Below, piece after piece: positions 51,977 to 62,102 of a DNA stretch of 64,000 bases. The notes beneath the pieces were generated by a model that did not search any database, was not told where the DNA came from, and saw nothing but the letters and a program-made list of their open reading frames with translations. The stretch comes from Veillonella parvula (GTDB lineage: Bacteria > Bacillota > Negativicutes > Veillonellales > Veillonellaceae): contig NZ_LR778174.1 in the NCBI RefSeq assembly GCF_902810435.1, positions 434,001 to 498,000 of the forward strand. Direction: 5' to 3'. The stretch's first letter is position 1, and each line of letters starts with the position of its first letter. The translations under genes were made by a program, and so were the position numbers.

Positions 51977-51997
51977 TTTAAAAAAGGAGGTGATGGC

Positions 51998-53902
51998 ATG
52001 AAAACGGCAAAAGAATTGTGGCAATATGTCTCTAAAATGGGTCTAAAACCACTACCAAAAACCAGTGTTAGCCAATGGGCTGACGATTATCGCATGCTAT
52101 CACAAGGCCTTTCTGCTGAACCAGGGCGTTGGAAAACGAGTAGAGCGCCATATCAAAAGGATATTATGGATGCTTTCACGCAACCTGGTATCAATCGTGT
52201 AGTGGTTAAGAGCGCCAGTCAAGTGGGAAAATCAGATATCATGAATAATGTCCTAGGGCGATACGCTCATCTTGATCCATGTGCGGTGATGATGATTCAA
52301 CCGACTATCGAATTGGCTCAAGATTATTCAAAATCTCGTATTTCTCCAATGATCCGTGATACAAAAGTACTATCACAGGTATTCTATGAAACGAAATCTG
52401 AAGACGGTGCCAAAACAAGAGATGGTAAGAACACAATCTTATCTAAGTTATTCCCTGGTGGCCGTCTTATTATGTGTGGGGCGAACAGTCCGGCAGGATT
52501 GGCATCACGTCCTGTGCGTGTGCTACTTGCGGACGAAGTAGACCGTTTCCCAGATAGTGCCGGTACAGAAGGTGACCCAGTAGACCTTGCTGCCAAACGT
52601 ATGACAACATTCTGGAATAGAGTTATGGGGCTATTCTCCACGCCAACTAATGAAGGTAGCTCACGAATCGATGTAGAGTATCAAACAGGTACGCAAGAAG
52701 AGTGGCAACATGAGTGTCCTAATTGTGGTGAGTATCATTTGATACGACATACTGAGATGGAATGTGAGACAGAGGAACATAAGGACGCTAAAGGCCGGAA
52801 GATTGTAGTAGTTAGTGATGTGAAATGGCGGTGTCCAGATTGCGGATCTACATTCTCTGAAGACGAAATGCGGAAAGTCCCTCAAAAGTACATATCGAAA
52901 AACCCAGCTGCGTTGCATAATGGCATACGCAGTTTTTTTGTGAATGGATTCACGTCTCCGTGGCTCACATGGAATGACATAATGAGGGAATGGCTAGAGG
53001 CAAAAGGCGACCCTACACGTGAAAAAGTAGTTATGAATACTCGTTTTGGTGAATCATACGCGCAACAAGGTGCATTCGAAGACTATCAACAATTCATTAG
53101 GCGCCGTGAGAAGTACGGCGCAGACCTTCCGGACGGTGTGTTACTGCTAACTGGTGCCGTCGATACACAAGACAACCGGTTAGAGTATGAAATCACCGGT
53201 TGGGGGTACGGTGAAGAATGTTGGGGGATCTGTAAGGGTGTTATCTTAGGAGAACCTGATAATAAAGCGACATGGGATGCACTTGATGCGGTGCTTGATA
53301 AGGTGTACCGATTTAAGAACGGAACAGGGCTTAAAGTAGCACGTGCTTTCATTGACTCCGGCGGTCACTACACGTCAAAAGTATATAAATACTGTGAAAA
53401 GAACTTCAGCAAGCAACGATTTGCCATCAAAGGTACGGCCGGAACACCTGGCATACCGTTAAATTATAAGATTGGTAAAGCATCTGGAAGCAAGATTCCA
53501 CTTGTCATGCTAGGTGTAGACGATGGGAAACAACAGGTAATAAACCGATTGGCCATCGATGAACCTGGCGATAAGTACTTTCATTTCCCTTTGGATGAAG
53601 AATTCCTAGGAACTAGAGGGTATGACGAGTTGTATTTCAAAGGGATCATTTCGGAACACAAGAAGAAAGTAAAACGTAAGGGCGTTATCCATGAAATATG
53701 GGAACCTACTGCAGGGGTTCGTAATGAACCTTTGGATTTACGTGTATATAACCTAGCGTGTATGAACTCAATCCATCCTGATTGGGATAGATTGGCGGAA
53801 GTAGTTAAAGGTGGAGGCCATTCCACTACAACAGTAACTACTCCACGAAAGAAACCAATGCGTAAACGTGTTCGCAGAGCTAGTAAAGCAGCAGATATTT
53901 AG
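51998..53902 (+). CDS. terL: Terminase large subunit (lambda gpA type)
   Basis: 634 residues. ATPase: Walker A SASQVGKS (72-79), Walker B VRVLLADEVDRF. Two zinc-like pairs, CPNCGEYH and CPDCG, in the middle. The C-terminal nuclease half starts with TGAVDTQDNRLEYEITGWG. Packages the genome and cuts at cos. AAAGGAGG precedes the ATG. Confidence 0.94.
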   Translation: MKTAKELWQYVSKMGLKPLPKTSVSQWADDYRMLSQGLSAEPGRWKTSRAPYQKDIMDAFTQPGINRVVVKSASQVGKSDIMNNVLGRYAHLDPCAVMMIQPTIELAQDYSKSRISPMIRDTKVLSQVFYETKSEDGAKTRDGKNTILSKLFPGGRLIMCGANSPAGLASRPVRVLLADEVDRFPDSAGTEGDPVDLAAKRMTTFWNRVMGLFSTPTNEGSSRIDVEYQTGTQEEWQHECPNCGEYHLIRHTEMECETEEHKDAKGRKIVVVSDVKWRCPDCGSTFSEDEMRKVPQKYISKNPAALHNGIRSFFVNGFTSPWLTWNDIMREWLEAKGDPTREKVVMNTRFGESYAQQGAFEDYQQFIRRREKYGADLPDGVLLLTGAVDTQDNRLEYEITGWGYGEECWGICKGVILGEPDNKATWDALDAVLDKVYRFKNGTGLKVARAFIDSGGHYTSKVYKYCEKNFSKQRFAIKGTAGTPGIPLNYKIGKASGSKIPLVMLGVDDGKQQVINRLAIDEPGDKYFHFPLDEEFLGTRGYDELYFKGIISEHKKKVKRKGVIHEIWEPTAGVRNEPLDLRVYNLACMNSIHPDWDRLAEVVKGGGHSTTTVTTPRKKPMRKRVRRASKAADI

Positions 53903-53910
53903 GAGGATGT

Positions 53911-54156
53911 ATGGCAACTAGTTATTCAAGTAAGCCAAGGCTAATTGATGTCCGGTTAGAGTGGTACGTCAAGGCTGAGGAAGCAATATTGACTGGCCAA
54001 AGCTATACAATCGGAAATCGGACTCTTACAAGGGCAAATTTAGCAGAAGTAAGAAAAATGATTGATGATTTAGTGGCAAGAGGCGCCAAATTACCTGGTA
54101 TGGATACCGATAATGGACGTGGAAACCGGTCAAAACGGGTAGTTTTTAGAGATTAG
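53911..54156 (+). CDS. gpW-like head-tail joining protein
   Basis: 81 residues, helical hairpin with AEEAILTGQSYTIGNRTLTRANLAEVRKMIDDL, the gpW pattern. Lies between terL and portal exactly as in lambda. Confidence 0.85.
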   Translation: MATSYSSKPRLIDVRLEWYVKAEEAILTGQSYTIGNRTLTRANLAEVRKMIDDLVARGAKLPGMDTDNGRGNRSKRVVFRD

Positions 54157-54165
54157 GAGACTAAA

Positions 54166-55773
54166 ATGGCGAGAAAAAACAAGAAATTTAGCGCTAAAAT
54201 AGGCACTCCGAGGGCTAAAAATAGCGGATATAGTGAGGGTGGAGCCTCTAATAATAACAAATCATTGAAGGGATATAACCCTAGAAAACTGGGTTATAAG
54301 GCTGATATTGGTGCGAATTTATCGACTTTGCGTGATAGATCCGCAGATTTAGCTATCAATACACCAGTTGGCACGGCTGCAATCAACACAAGCACTACTC
54401 ATACAGTTGGCGCAGGCCTCAACGTGTTCCCTAGACCTAAGTTTCAAATCTTGGGAATCAGTGCAGAGGAGGCTAGAGCATGGGCTCGTAAGGTTCGTGC
54501 TGAGTTTGATTTATGGGCCGAATCAAAAGACTGTGATATCTACCGTAAGAACAATTTATATGACATGCAAAGCATAGCATATCAAGGATATCTCACAGAT
54601 GGTGATAGTTTTGCGGTATTTAGACGTAAGCCGACAACACCAGATATGCCGTATACGTTGCGCCTTCAATTAATTGAAGGTAATCGTGTAAGTAATCCGC
54701 TTACTGATTCCACATATGTTACAGGCGACCCAACTGGCGTTGAAGCGCTTAACCAAGATAATGGGAACCGCATATTGAATGGTGTAGAAATCGATACTGA
54801 CGGTGCTATTGTAGCCTACTGGGTATCTAATCAAGTACCTGGCGAACCAATTACAAGCGTGTTAACGACATGGGCAAGGGTTGAAGCATACGGCAAGCGT
54901 ACAAGCATTCCGAATGTACTGCAAATTAGTAATGATACTAGACCAGAGCAGTATAGAGGAGTTCCTTATTTGGCTCCAGTTATTGAAACGCTAAAGCAAG
55001 TGTATCGATATACAAATGCAGAGCTTACATCGGCTATTATTAAATCGTATTTTGCGTTATTCTTTACGGAAGCCGTGACTAATTCAGGTTCATTAAATGA
55101 TATGTTGGCCGACAATGGTGTTGATGATCCAACGGAACCAGTAGTCGATGTATCAGAATACAATTTAGGACCTGGCACATTAAATGCCTTACCTAAAGGT
55201 GTGGATGTAAAAAGTGTTGATGCTTCCAATGCTCAATCTACTTTTGAAGTATTTAGTACCCAACTCATCAAACAAGTAGGTGCTGCACTTAACCAGCCTT
55301 ACGAAGTATTGATGAAGAACTTTAACTCTTCGTATTCTGCAAGCCGTGCAGCAATGTTACAGGCTTGGGAAGAATATAAACTACGTCGCAAGTGGTTCGC
55401 TCGTGACTTCTGCCAACCAATCTATGAGGTATGGTTAATGGAAGCAGTAGCGAACGGCCGAATTGAAGCGCCTGGTTTCTTTGATGATCCATTAATTCGA
55501 AAAGCATGGTGCAATGCTGATTGGTTCGGACCAACGATGTCCATCCTTGACCCTGTTAAGGATATGAATGGTAGTACCCTTCGCATTGAGAATGGAGTTT
55601 CCACTCGTGAACGTGAAGCGGCTGAAATGACAGGGACAGACCTTGAAGAAAACATTGCACAACTTGCATTTGAAAAGCAACTCATGGAGAAATATGGCAT
55701 TGGGCTAGCTGATGCGGTAAATCCTTCCGTTGGCTCTAAATCTGAAGCGAAAGGAGGTGAAGAGGATGAATAA
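54166..55773 (+). CDS. Portal protein (lambda gpB type)
   Basis: 535 residues; dodecameric ring at the capsid vertex. Visible lambda-portal features: VGTAAINTSTTHTVGAGLNVFPRP, FDLWAESKDCD, GDSFAVFRRKP, the long central helix region and SYSASRAAMLQAWEEYKLRRKWF. The basic N-terminus precedes the clip region. Overlaps the protease gene by eight bases. Confidence 0.93.
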   Translation: MARKNKKFSAKIGTPRAKNSGYSEGGASNNNKSLKGYNPRKLGYKADIGANLSTLRDRSADLAINTPVGTAAINTSTTHTVGAGLNVFPRPKFQILGISAEEARAWARKVRAEFDLWAESKDCDIYRKNNLYDMQSIAYQGYLTDGDSFAVFRRKPTTPDMPYTLRLQLIEGNRVSNPLTDSTYVTGDPTGVEALNQDNGNRILNGVEIDTDGAIVAYWVSNQVPGEPITSVLTTWARVEAYGKRTSIPNVLQISNDTRPEQYRGVPYLAPVIETLKQVYRYTNAELTSAIIKSYFALFFTEAVTNSGSLNDMLADNGVDDPTEPVVDVSEYNLGPGTLNALPKGVDVKSVDASNAQSTFEVFSTQLIKQVGAALNQPYEVLMKNFNSSYSASRAAMLQAWEEYKLRRKWFARDFCQPIYEVWLMEAVANGRIEAPGFFDDPLIRKAWCNADWFGPTMSILDPVKDMNGSTLRIENGVSTREREAAEMTGTDLEENIAQLAFEKQLMEKYGIGLADAVNPSVGSKSEAKGGEEDE

Positions 55774-56848
55774 ATTTTGGTCTGTTAAGAATTTTGTAAA
55801 TCAAGATGGTACCGGTCAATCTGAATTGATTTTGTATGGTGATATTTCTGATACCTCTTGGTGGGGTGATGAAATTACACCACGTGAATTTGCAAGTGAC
55901 TTGGCTAGTTGTAATGGTAATGACTTAACAATGCGCATCAACTCTGGTGGTGGTGACGTGTTCGCAGCACAAGCTATCCACAATATGATCAAAGCCTATA
56001 CTGGCAAAGTAACAGCACATATTGATGGCTTATGCGCAAGTGCTGCTACAATTATTGCCTGTGCGGCGGATAAGGTAATCATGCCAAGTAATGCTCTGTA
56101 TATGATTCACAATCCATCTGTATTTCTAGGTGATAGCTTTGATGCGGACGGATTAACTAAAATGGCTAACTATTTGGCGAGTGTTAAACAGACAATCGCA
56201 AACGTTTATTTGAGCCGTAGCGACGTTTTGACATCTGAACAGGTAAATACACTTATGGATGATGAAACGTGGCTCACAGCGGACGAGGCGAAGTCCTACG
56301 GCCTGATTGATGAAGTAGATACGGCAATTACGGACAAAGCTGTTATGAATAACGGAATGGTTATCGTAAACAAAGTATCTTGCAAATACTCGGCCAAAAA
56401 TGAAACCAAAATCAAACAATTTTTAACAAGTAAGGAGAAACCTATGACTGAAAACCAATTCATGGCAAGCTTAAAAGGTTTGCTCGGTATTTCTACAAAT
56501 GAACCTGCAGAAAACGCAGCAGTAACAGCAGAACGCGAACGCGTTGAAGCATTAAATACGTTAAAAGGTGATAATGAAGTCATCAATCGTTTAGTTGATG
56601 TAGCTGTTAAAGAAGGTAAAACAGTAGATGAAGTAACACCTTTCATCTCTGCCGTATCTGATATTCCTGCAAGTGATAACAAAGTAGTTGACCAAATCCG
56701 ACAATTAGTTATTGATCAAATGGAATCTGGTGCGGATAAAGTGGCACCTCAAGGTGCATCTACAGCAGAAACCAACGATGCGGTAGCAAAAGCTAGTGCA
56801 ATTGATGAAGTCGTAGCATTTGCGAATGCTAAGAAAGGCGGTAAATAA
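55766..56848 (+). CDS. ClpP-type head maturation protease with scaffold tail
   Basis: 360 residues. N-terminal S49/ClpP-like protease: INSGGGDVFAAQAI, nucleophile S92 in GLCASAAT, H115 in YMIHNPS. C-terminal part (from about 215) is helical and acidic, like the scaffold domain of lambda gpC/Nu3. Start at 55766 after GGAGGTG, inside the portal end; an earlier in-frame start is less likely. An internal ATG at 56444 (MTENQFMAS) after AAGGAG could give a separate scaffold, as Nu3 in lambda. Confidence 0.9.
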   Translation: MNKFWSVKNFVNQDGTGQSELILYGDISDTSWWGDEITPREFASDLASCNGNDLTMRINSGGGDVFAAQAIHNMIKAYTGKVTAHIDGLCASAATIIACAADKVIMPSNALYMIHNPSVFLGDSFDADGLTKMANYLASVKQTIANVYLSRSDVLTSEQVNTLMDDETWLTADEAKSYGLIDEVDTAITDKAVMNNGMVIVNKVSCKYSAKNETKIKQFLTSKEKPMTENQFMASLKGLLGISTNEPAENAAVTAERERVEALNTLKGDNEVINRLVDVAVKEGKTVDEVTPFISAVSDIPASDNKVVDQIRQLVIDQMESGADKVAPQGASTAETNDAVAKASAIDEVVAFANAKKGGK

Positions 56849-57186
56849 TGGCATATTTCGAACAAGTAAATGGTGTCGCAGCTGATTATCTATTAGGTGG
56901 TGGCGGTGTACCTGTATTAACTCAAAATGTAAAAGTAGTAGCCGGTGATTATAAACGTGGCCAAGTTCTTGAAAACAACTCTGGTACATTCCAAAAAATC
57001 GCAAGTGGTAAGCCTGCGGGTATCGTAGTATCTGATACTACCGCAACTACTGAACACAATGTATTAACTGTATACATTTCCGGTCGCTTTAATCGTGAAG
57101 TATTGGTAGTTGACCAAGCTTACAAAATTAATGATCATGAAGCGGACTTCAAGGACGCTCACTTATTCTTAACTAGCATTAAATAG
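56848..57186 (+). CDS. Head decoration protein (gpD-like)
   Basis: 112 residues; beta-rich small protein stabilising the capsid trimer sites. GDYKRGQVLENNSGTFQKIASGKPAGIV and FNREVL fit the gpD family. Starts within the stop of the protease gene. Confidence 0.82.
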   Translation: MAYFEQVNGVAADYLLGGGGVPVLTQNVKVVAGDYKRGQVLENNSGTFQKIASGKPAGIVVSDTTATTEHNVLTVYISGRFNREVLVVDQAYKINDHEADFKDAHLFLTSIK

Positions 57187-57199
57187 GGGGAACTATATA

Positions 57200-58249
57200 A
57201 TGGCAATTGATTTCAAAGATACATTTTCCTTGATGCAAGCTGTGGAACGAATGAAAACTCCGGCAAGTTTCTTGCTTGATACTTTCTTCCCACAAGTTCC
57301 AGCAGTTGCAACTTCTAAAAAAATCGCAGTAGAAACTCGTAAACGTGGTCGCACATTAGCACCTTTCGTATCTCGTGGTGCATCTGGCGTTAATGTTAAA
57401 CGTGCAGGATCTAAAATTGCTTTATACGAAGCACCTATGATGGGCCCTCGTACAGTTATTGACCCAGAACAACTTGATAAACGTGCATTTGCTGAAAACA
57501 TTGTGTCTACAATGACACCTGCACAACGTGCCGCACAAATGCAAGCTGAAGATTTGTCTTACTTACAAGGCACAATTATTAATCGTAAAAATAAAATGGC
57601 AGCCGATTTGCTTACTACTGGTAAATGCAAAATCGAAGGCTATGCTGACGATGGTGAAACAGTTCAAGTTGATGAAATTGATTTCGAATTTGAACAAGAC
57701 ATTACACCTACTACTACTTGGGACCAAGCGGGTGCTGACATTTATGGCGACTTGAAAATGGCGTCCGAAAAAATTCAAGAAAACGCAGGTATCGTTCCAA
57801 CTGTGTTAGTCGTTGGTAAAAACGTTGAAAAATACATTCTTGATAATGCATCCATCAACAAAATGTTAGCAATTCCTAATCGCGAAAACATGTCTATGTT
57901 CAGTTTTGCTCCTGAATACTTGTCTCCACAAGTTCGATATGTTGGCCGTATCATGTCTTTGAATATTGATGTGTACGCATACCTTGAAACATATCAAGAT
58001 GATGAAGGTAAAGTAAAATCCTTTATTGGTGATGATGCAGCAGTAGTAGGTGTTCCTGGCCGTGGCCGTCAACAACATGCAGCAGTAACATTGCTCAACG
58101 ATGACAATCAATTCACAACATATGCAGGCATTTATGTACCTTACTACTATGCTAATAAGGCTACACAAGAATTAACATTGTCTGTATACTCCCGTTGCGT
58201 ATTGATTCCTGAAACTATCGACGATTGGGCTACTATTAAGACTAAATAG
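57200..58249 (+). CDS. Major capsid protein (lambda gpE type)
   Basis: 349 residues. KTPASFLLDTFFPQ at the N-terminus, MGPRTVIDPEQLDKRAFAE, the long helix AQRAAQMQAEDLSYLQGTIINRKNKMAADLLTTG and the C-terminal RCVLIPETID are gpE-family features. GGGGGAAC precedes the ATG. Codons are biased toward a few preferred forms, as in highly expressed genes. Confidence 0.93.
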   Translation: MAIDFKDTFSLMQAVERMKTPASFLLDTFFPQVPAVATSKKIAVETRKRGRTLAPFVSRGASGVNVKRAGSKIALYEAPMMGPRTVIDPEQLDKRAFAENIVSTMTPAQRAAQMQAEDLSYLQGTIINRKNKMAADLLTTGKCKIEGYADDGETVQVDEIDFEFEQDITPTTTWDQAGADIYGDLKMASEKIQENAGIVPTVLVVGKNVEKYILDNASINKMLAIPNRENMSMFSFAPEYLSPQVRYVGRIMSLNIDVYAYLETYQDDEGKVKSFIGDDAAVVGVPGRGRQQHAAVTLLNDDNQFTTYAGIYVPYYYANKATQELTLSVYSRCVLIPETIDDWATIKTK

Positions 58250-58263
58250 GGGGTAACCTACTT

Positions 58264-58500
58264 ATGAAAATCAGAGTATTAAAGGGTTATTTAGCACATG
58301 AAGGCGAGATGTATGGCAAAGGCGAAGTAGTCGACATCAAAAAGAAAACGGTTGCGTTGTCCTTGCTTGAATCTGATAAGTTTGAATCTGCTGAAGATGA
58401 TCCTATCGAAGTACCGGAACCATTGGAAGTCGTTCCAGATGAACTAGAAGAAGAAATGGAATTACCTGAAGTTGATGCGGAAGTTACGGTGAAAAAATAA
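58264..58500 (+). CDS. Small acidic head protein
   Basis: 78 residues: an N-terminal beta part (LKGYLAHEGEMYGKGEVVDI) and an acidic Glu/Pro-rich tail. Between capsid and connector genes, the place of gpFI in lambda; homology is not evident. Confidence 0.6.
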   Translation: MKIRVLKGYLAHEGEMYGKGEVVDIKKKTVALSLLESDKFESAEDDPIEVPEPLEVVPDELEEEMELPEVDAEVTVKK

Positions 58501-58853
58501 TGCGATTTAGAGATTACCTAGAAAGCGATATTGACGATGTATTCCTTAATGAAGACGAATTCGCCGAAGGGCATAATCTAAATGGCACAGTAGCTAAAGC
58601 GATTATCCAATCGCCAACGGCGAGGGAGTCATTCTTGTCGAATGGCTCTCACGTATCAAATGACGGATTACACGGGGGGTCTGTATTTGTGCATTGCAAA
58701 TTAAAGGACATCCCTGAAATTCCATCACAGGGAAACGTATTCCGATTAGATGATGATGTGTACATCGTTCAAAGTGCAACGGAAGAAGATGGGCTCGTGT
58801 CTATCGAACTTAGAGCAGAAGCTAGAGGCGGTGTTGACGGATGGTTGAGCTAG
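58500..58853 (+). CDS. Head-tail connector (FII-like)
   Basis: 117 residues. Helical start FRDYLESDIDDVFLNEDEFAEGH then a beta domain (VFVHCKLKDIPEIPSQGNVFRLDDDVYIVQSA), resembling the gpFII/Gifsy-2 joining family. Overlaps its neighbours at both ends. Confidence 0.7.
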   Translation: MRFRDYLESDIDDVFLNEDEFAEGHNLNGTVAKAIIQSPTARESFLSNGSHVSNDGLHGGSVFVHCKLKDIPEIPSQGNVFRLDDDVYIVQSATEEDGLVSIELRAEARGGVDGWLS

Positions 58854-59374
58854 AACTTGATAAAAGTGCAGTGAAAACAATTGAAAAAGCACTGGAAACA
58901 TTAAAAGAAGATAGAGTTCGACGTGTCTGCCAAGCCGCATCTAAGCGTGCTGCAACAACCGCAAGAAAAGCAGGTACGCAAGCACTACGTAATATCTACG
59001 CCATTAAAGGTGTATCGGTCGTAAAGTCTGGTGTATCTATTAATAAATTGAATGATGGCACAGAAATGCGTATCAAAGGTGGTTATACTAGCGCTCAAAA
59101 GTACTTTAAGATTAAATCGCTTAAACGAAAAGGTGTGTTTGTGTCTATTAAAAAAGGTACAGAAACAAAGGTACCAAATGGCTTTGTTAGTGCATCTGGT
59201 ATATTCATGAAACGCCAAGGCAAGGACCGATACCCATTAAAAGGGATATATGGACCAGCCTTACCGCAAATGTTTGGTAATGAAACTGTTATGAATGCCA
59301 TGCAAAAAGAAGGCATGGAAATGTATGAAAAGCGCCTATATCACGAATTAGAGCGTGCGTTAGGAGGTAACTAA
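58841..59374 (+). CDS. Minor tail protein Z-like
   Basis: 177 residues, basic. The opening helix AVKTIEKALETLKEDRVRRVCQAASKRAATTARKAG and the PLKGIYGPALPQMFGNE end fit lambda gpZ (tail completion). Overlaps the connector by 13 bases. Confidence 0.78.
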   Translation: MVELELDKSAVKTIEKALETLKEDRVRRVCQAASKRAATTARKAGTQALRNIYAIKGVSVVKSGVSINKLNDGTEMRIKGGYTSAQKYFKIKSLKRKGVFVSIKKGTETKVPNGFVSASGIFMKRQGKDRYPLKGIYGPALPQMFGNETVMNAMQKEGMEMYEKRLYHELERALGGN

Positions 59375-59853
59375 TGACACCATTAGATGTATCAGACGGC
59401 ATTGCCGCCTATCTCATGGATGAGTTGCGCAAGCTAAATGAAACAAGTGATGTTACCACGAGCCCTATTCGAGTATGGAGCGGGTTCTTACCAAGGGTGG
59501 ATAAGAATGAAGATAAGCGCAAGTTATGTCCAGCCGTAGTAGTGCATCCGTATTCTGTTAGTGATGCGGATAGTTCGACGGTAGGTATTACTGTATTGGT
59601 AACTACTTATGACGAGGCCTTAACAAAAGGTCATGTCGGACTATATCACCTCTTAGAGGTAGTGCGTGAGCGGTTACTATCTGATAATCCAGTAGCACTT
59701 AAATATGAAATTAAGGAGAATACCGTTAATACAACAATTCCTGATGATCAACCATACCCTCAATGGGTTGGATATCTTGAATTTGAAGTGTACATTCCAG
59801 TTATTCGTAGAAATCTTAACAAGATATTTACGGATAATAAAGTAATTGAATAG
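59374..59853 (+). CDS. Tail terminator/completion protein candidate
   Basis: 159 residues; LDVSDGIAAYLMDELRKLN at the start, central AVVVHPYSVSDADSST, C-terminal YPQWVGYLEFEVYIPV. The size and place suit a gpU-like or P2-type completion protein. Shares one base with the previous stop. Confidence 0.6.
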   Translation: MTPLDVSDGIAAYLMDELRKLNETSDVTTSPIRVWSGFLPRVDKNEDKRKLCPAVVVHPYSVSDADSSTVGITVLVTTYDEALTKGHVGLYHLLEVVRERLLSDNPVALKYEIKENTVNTTIPDDQPYPQWVGYLEFEVYIPVIRRNLNKIFTDNKVIE

Positions 59854-59862
59854 GAGACAACG

Positions 59863-60090
59863 ATGAACCCTGTTGTATATATTGGGCCTTCGTTCCGCAG
59901 TAGCCGGTTAAATCAATTCATGGTATTTAGCGACGGTGCACCACTGCCGGAAGCAGAAGACCCTATTTTTATGCATTTATTCGTGCCTCTGGACGAACTC
60001 AACCAAGCAATGATTGATGTGAGAACACAAGGCACACAATTAAATGTATTCTATGTTAACGCATTGAAGAATTATAAAGGAGTGAAGTAA
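59863..60090 (+). CDS. Small conserved tail-region protein
   Basis: 75 residues, soluble, GGAG upstream, directly before the sheath gene. Family not recognised. Confidence 0.55.
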   Translation: MNPVVYIGPSFRSSRLNQFMVFSDGAPLPEAEDPIFMHLFVPLDELNQAMIDVRTQGTQLNVFYVNALKNYKGVK

Positions 60091-61530
60091 ATGGCCTTTT
60101 ATCATGGCGTCAAAACAAGTGAGCAAGCTACCTCTGTAATTGCTCCTGTCCAAACTACTGCCGGCCTTCCAATTGTGTTCGGTACTGCACCTGTACACCT
60201 TACAGAAGACCCTAGCGCAGTAATTAATAAGCCAATCATCTGTTATAGCTGGGAAGAAGCTGTTCAACAACTTGGCTATTCTGAAGATTGGACACATTTC
60301 ACATTGTGTGAAGCAATGTACGCACAATTCAAATTGTATGGCGTAGCTCCAATCGTATTTGTTAACGTATTGGATCCTGCTAAACATAAGAAATCCACTA
60401 CAACAACTGCTACATTGACAGAAAAGAAATGCATTGTAAAAGCTGCAGTATTGCTTAACACATTGCAAGTATCTAGTGGCGGTCAAACAGGTGTGGCCAA
60501 CACAGATTACACGGCGGCATTTGATGACAAAAATCAATTAATCATCTCTGTTATCAAAGGTGGTAAGTTCGATTCCGCAAGTACATTGGACCTCACATAC
60601 GATGAACTCGATGTAGAAAACTTCGATTATAAAAACGTAATCGGCGGTGTAGATAGTAATGAAAAAGCAACAGGCTTTGAATTGATTGATACAATCTATC
60701 ATCATTTCGGTATTGTACCTGGTCTTATTGCTGCACCTGGATTCTCTCAACATCCTACAGTCGCTTCCGTGATGAAAGCAAAATCTCGTGTTATTAATAA
60801 CTTGTTTGGTGCGACTACTTTGGTAGATATCGATACTACACAAGTTGTTAAATACACAGATGCTTACGAATGGAAGAAAGGTAATAGCTATACAGGTGAA
60901 TCTGAAGTCGTATGTTGGCCGATGGTTCGCAATGGCGATTATATGTTCCATATGTCTACGCACATCATGGGCATTATTGGCAAATGTGATGCATCCAATA
61001 GCGATATTCCTACGTTATCCCCTTCCAATAAGTCTATGAATATCACAGGCTTGTGCTTAGCTAATGGTAAGGAAGTAATGCTTACGCATTCGCAAGCAAA
61101 CTTATTGAACTCTCAAGGTATTATGACGGCCGTTAATATCAATGGTTGGGTATCTTGGGGTAACTATACAGGTGCATATCCTGGCACAACTGATGTTAAG
61201 GATACATTCATTTGTGTACGCCGGTTCAATGATTGGGATGACCAAACATTCATCTTAACCTATTGGCAAAAAGTGGATATGCCTATCTTGCCTCGTAATA
61301 TCAAGACAATTCTTGATAGTGAAACAATCCGTCTTAACGGTCTTACTTCTCGTGGCTTTATCTTGGGCGGTCATATTGAATTCAAAGAAGCAGAAAACCC
61401 TACAACAGATTTGTTGAATGGTATTATTCGCTTCCATAAATACCGTACACCTCCAATTCCAGCGCAAGAAATTGAAAGCATTTCTGAATACGATGTTTCT
61501 TATTTCAAAACGCTATTTCAAACAGTATAG
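60091..61530 (+). CDS. Contractile tail sheath protein (P2 FI type)
   Basis: 479 residues. The N-terminal FYHGVKTSEQATSVIAPVQTTAGLPIVFGTAPVH, the middle LIAAPGFSQHPTVASVMKAKS and the C-terminal VRRFNDWDDQTFILTYWQKVDMPILPRNIKTILD are sheath hallmarks. Shows that the phage is a myovirus. Preferred codons suggest high expression. Confidence 0.93.
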   Translation: MAFYHGVKTSEQATSVIAPVQTTAGLPIVFGTAPVHLTEDPSAVINKPIICYSWEEAVQQLGYSEDWTHFTLCEAMYAQFKLYGVAPIVFVNVLDPAKHKKSTTTTATLTEKKCIVKAAVLLNTLQVSSGGQTGVANTDYTAAFDDKNQLIISVIKGGKFDSASTLDLTYDELDVENFDYKNVIGGVDSNEKATGFELIDTIYHHFGIVPGLIAAPGFSQHPTVASVMKAKSRVINNLFGATTLVDIDTTQVVKYTDAYEWKKGNSYTGESEVVCWPMVRNGDYMFHMSTHIMGIIGKCDASNSDIPTLSPSNKSMNITGLCLANGKEVMLTHSQANLLNSQGIMTAVNINGWVSWGNYTGAYPGTTDVKDTFICVRRFNDWDDQTFILTYWQKVDMPILPRNIKTILDSETIRLNGLTSRGFILGGHIEFKEAENPTTDLLNGIIRFHKYRTPPIPAQEIESISEYDVSYFKTLFQTV

Positions 61531-61546
61531 AAAGGGGTAATTAATC

Positions 61547-62080
61547 ATGGCATCTATCAATCAAGTGCCGGAAGTACTTAATGACTTCCGTGTATACGAA
61601 GAAGGCTCTGACAACTGTTTAGGTGTTGCCAAAGTGGAATTACCTAGTGAATCTGTAATGACTCAAACTGTAAAAGGTGTGGGCATTGCAGGTGAAGTAG
61701 AAGCGCCAGTTATTGGACACTACTCCTCTATGGAAACAAAACTTACTTGGAACACTCCAACAGAAACTACACACCGCCTTACAGGTGGTCGTGGCGTACG
61801 CTTAGAAGTACGTGGTGCTATCCAATGTTGGGATAGTGGCAAAGATAAATATGTAATCGTGCCTACACGTGCTGTTATTCGTGGCCGTGCTAAATCTAAA
61901 GAAAATGGCACATATGAATCTGGCAATACTATCGATGCAACGAACACAATCGAAACTACATACTTGAAACTCGAACAAGATGGCAAGGTAGTTCGTGAAA
62001 TCGATAAATACGCCTATAAAGATTCTATTTCTGATGGCACCGACTTCCTTGGCGATGTTCGTGCTGCACTCGGTATTTAG
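61547..62080 (+). CDS. Major tail tube protein (P2 FII type)
   Basis: 177 residues: INQVPEVLNDFRVYEEGSDNCLGVAKVELPS start, ETKLTWNTPTE and RGRAKSKENGTYESG in the middle, ETTYLKLEQDGKVVREIDKYAY end. It forms the inner tube under the sheath. AAAGGGG precedes the ATG. Confidence 0.9.
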   Translation: MASINQVPEVLNDFRVYEEGSDNCLGVAKVELPSESVMTQTVKGVGIAGEVEAPVIGHYSSMETKLTWNTPTETTHRLTGGRGVRLEVRGAIQCWDSGKDKYVIVPTRAVIRGRAKSKENGTYESGNTIDATNTIETTYLKLEQDGKVVREIDKYAYKDSISDGTDFLGDVRAALGI

Positions 62081-62102
62081 TCTGTAGAAAGGACGATCAC
62101 TA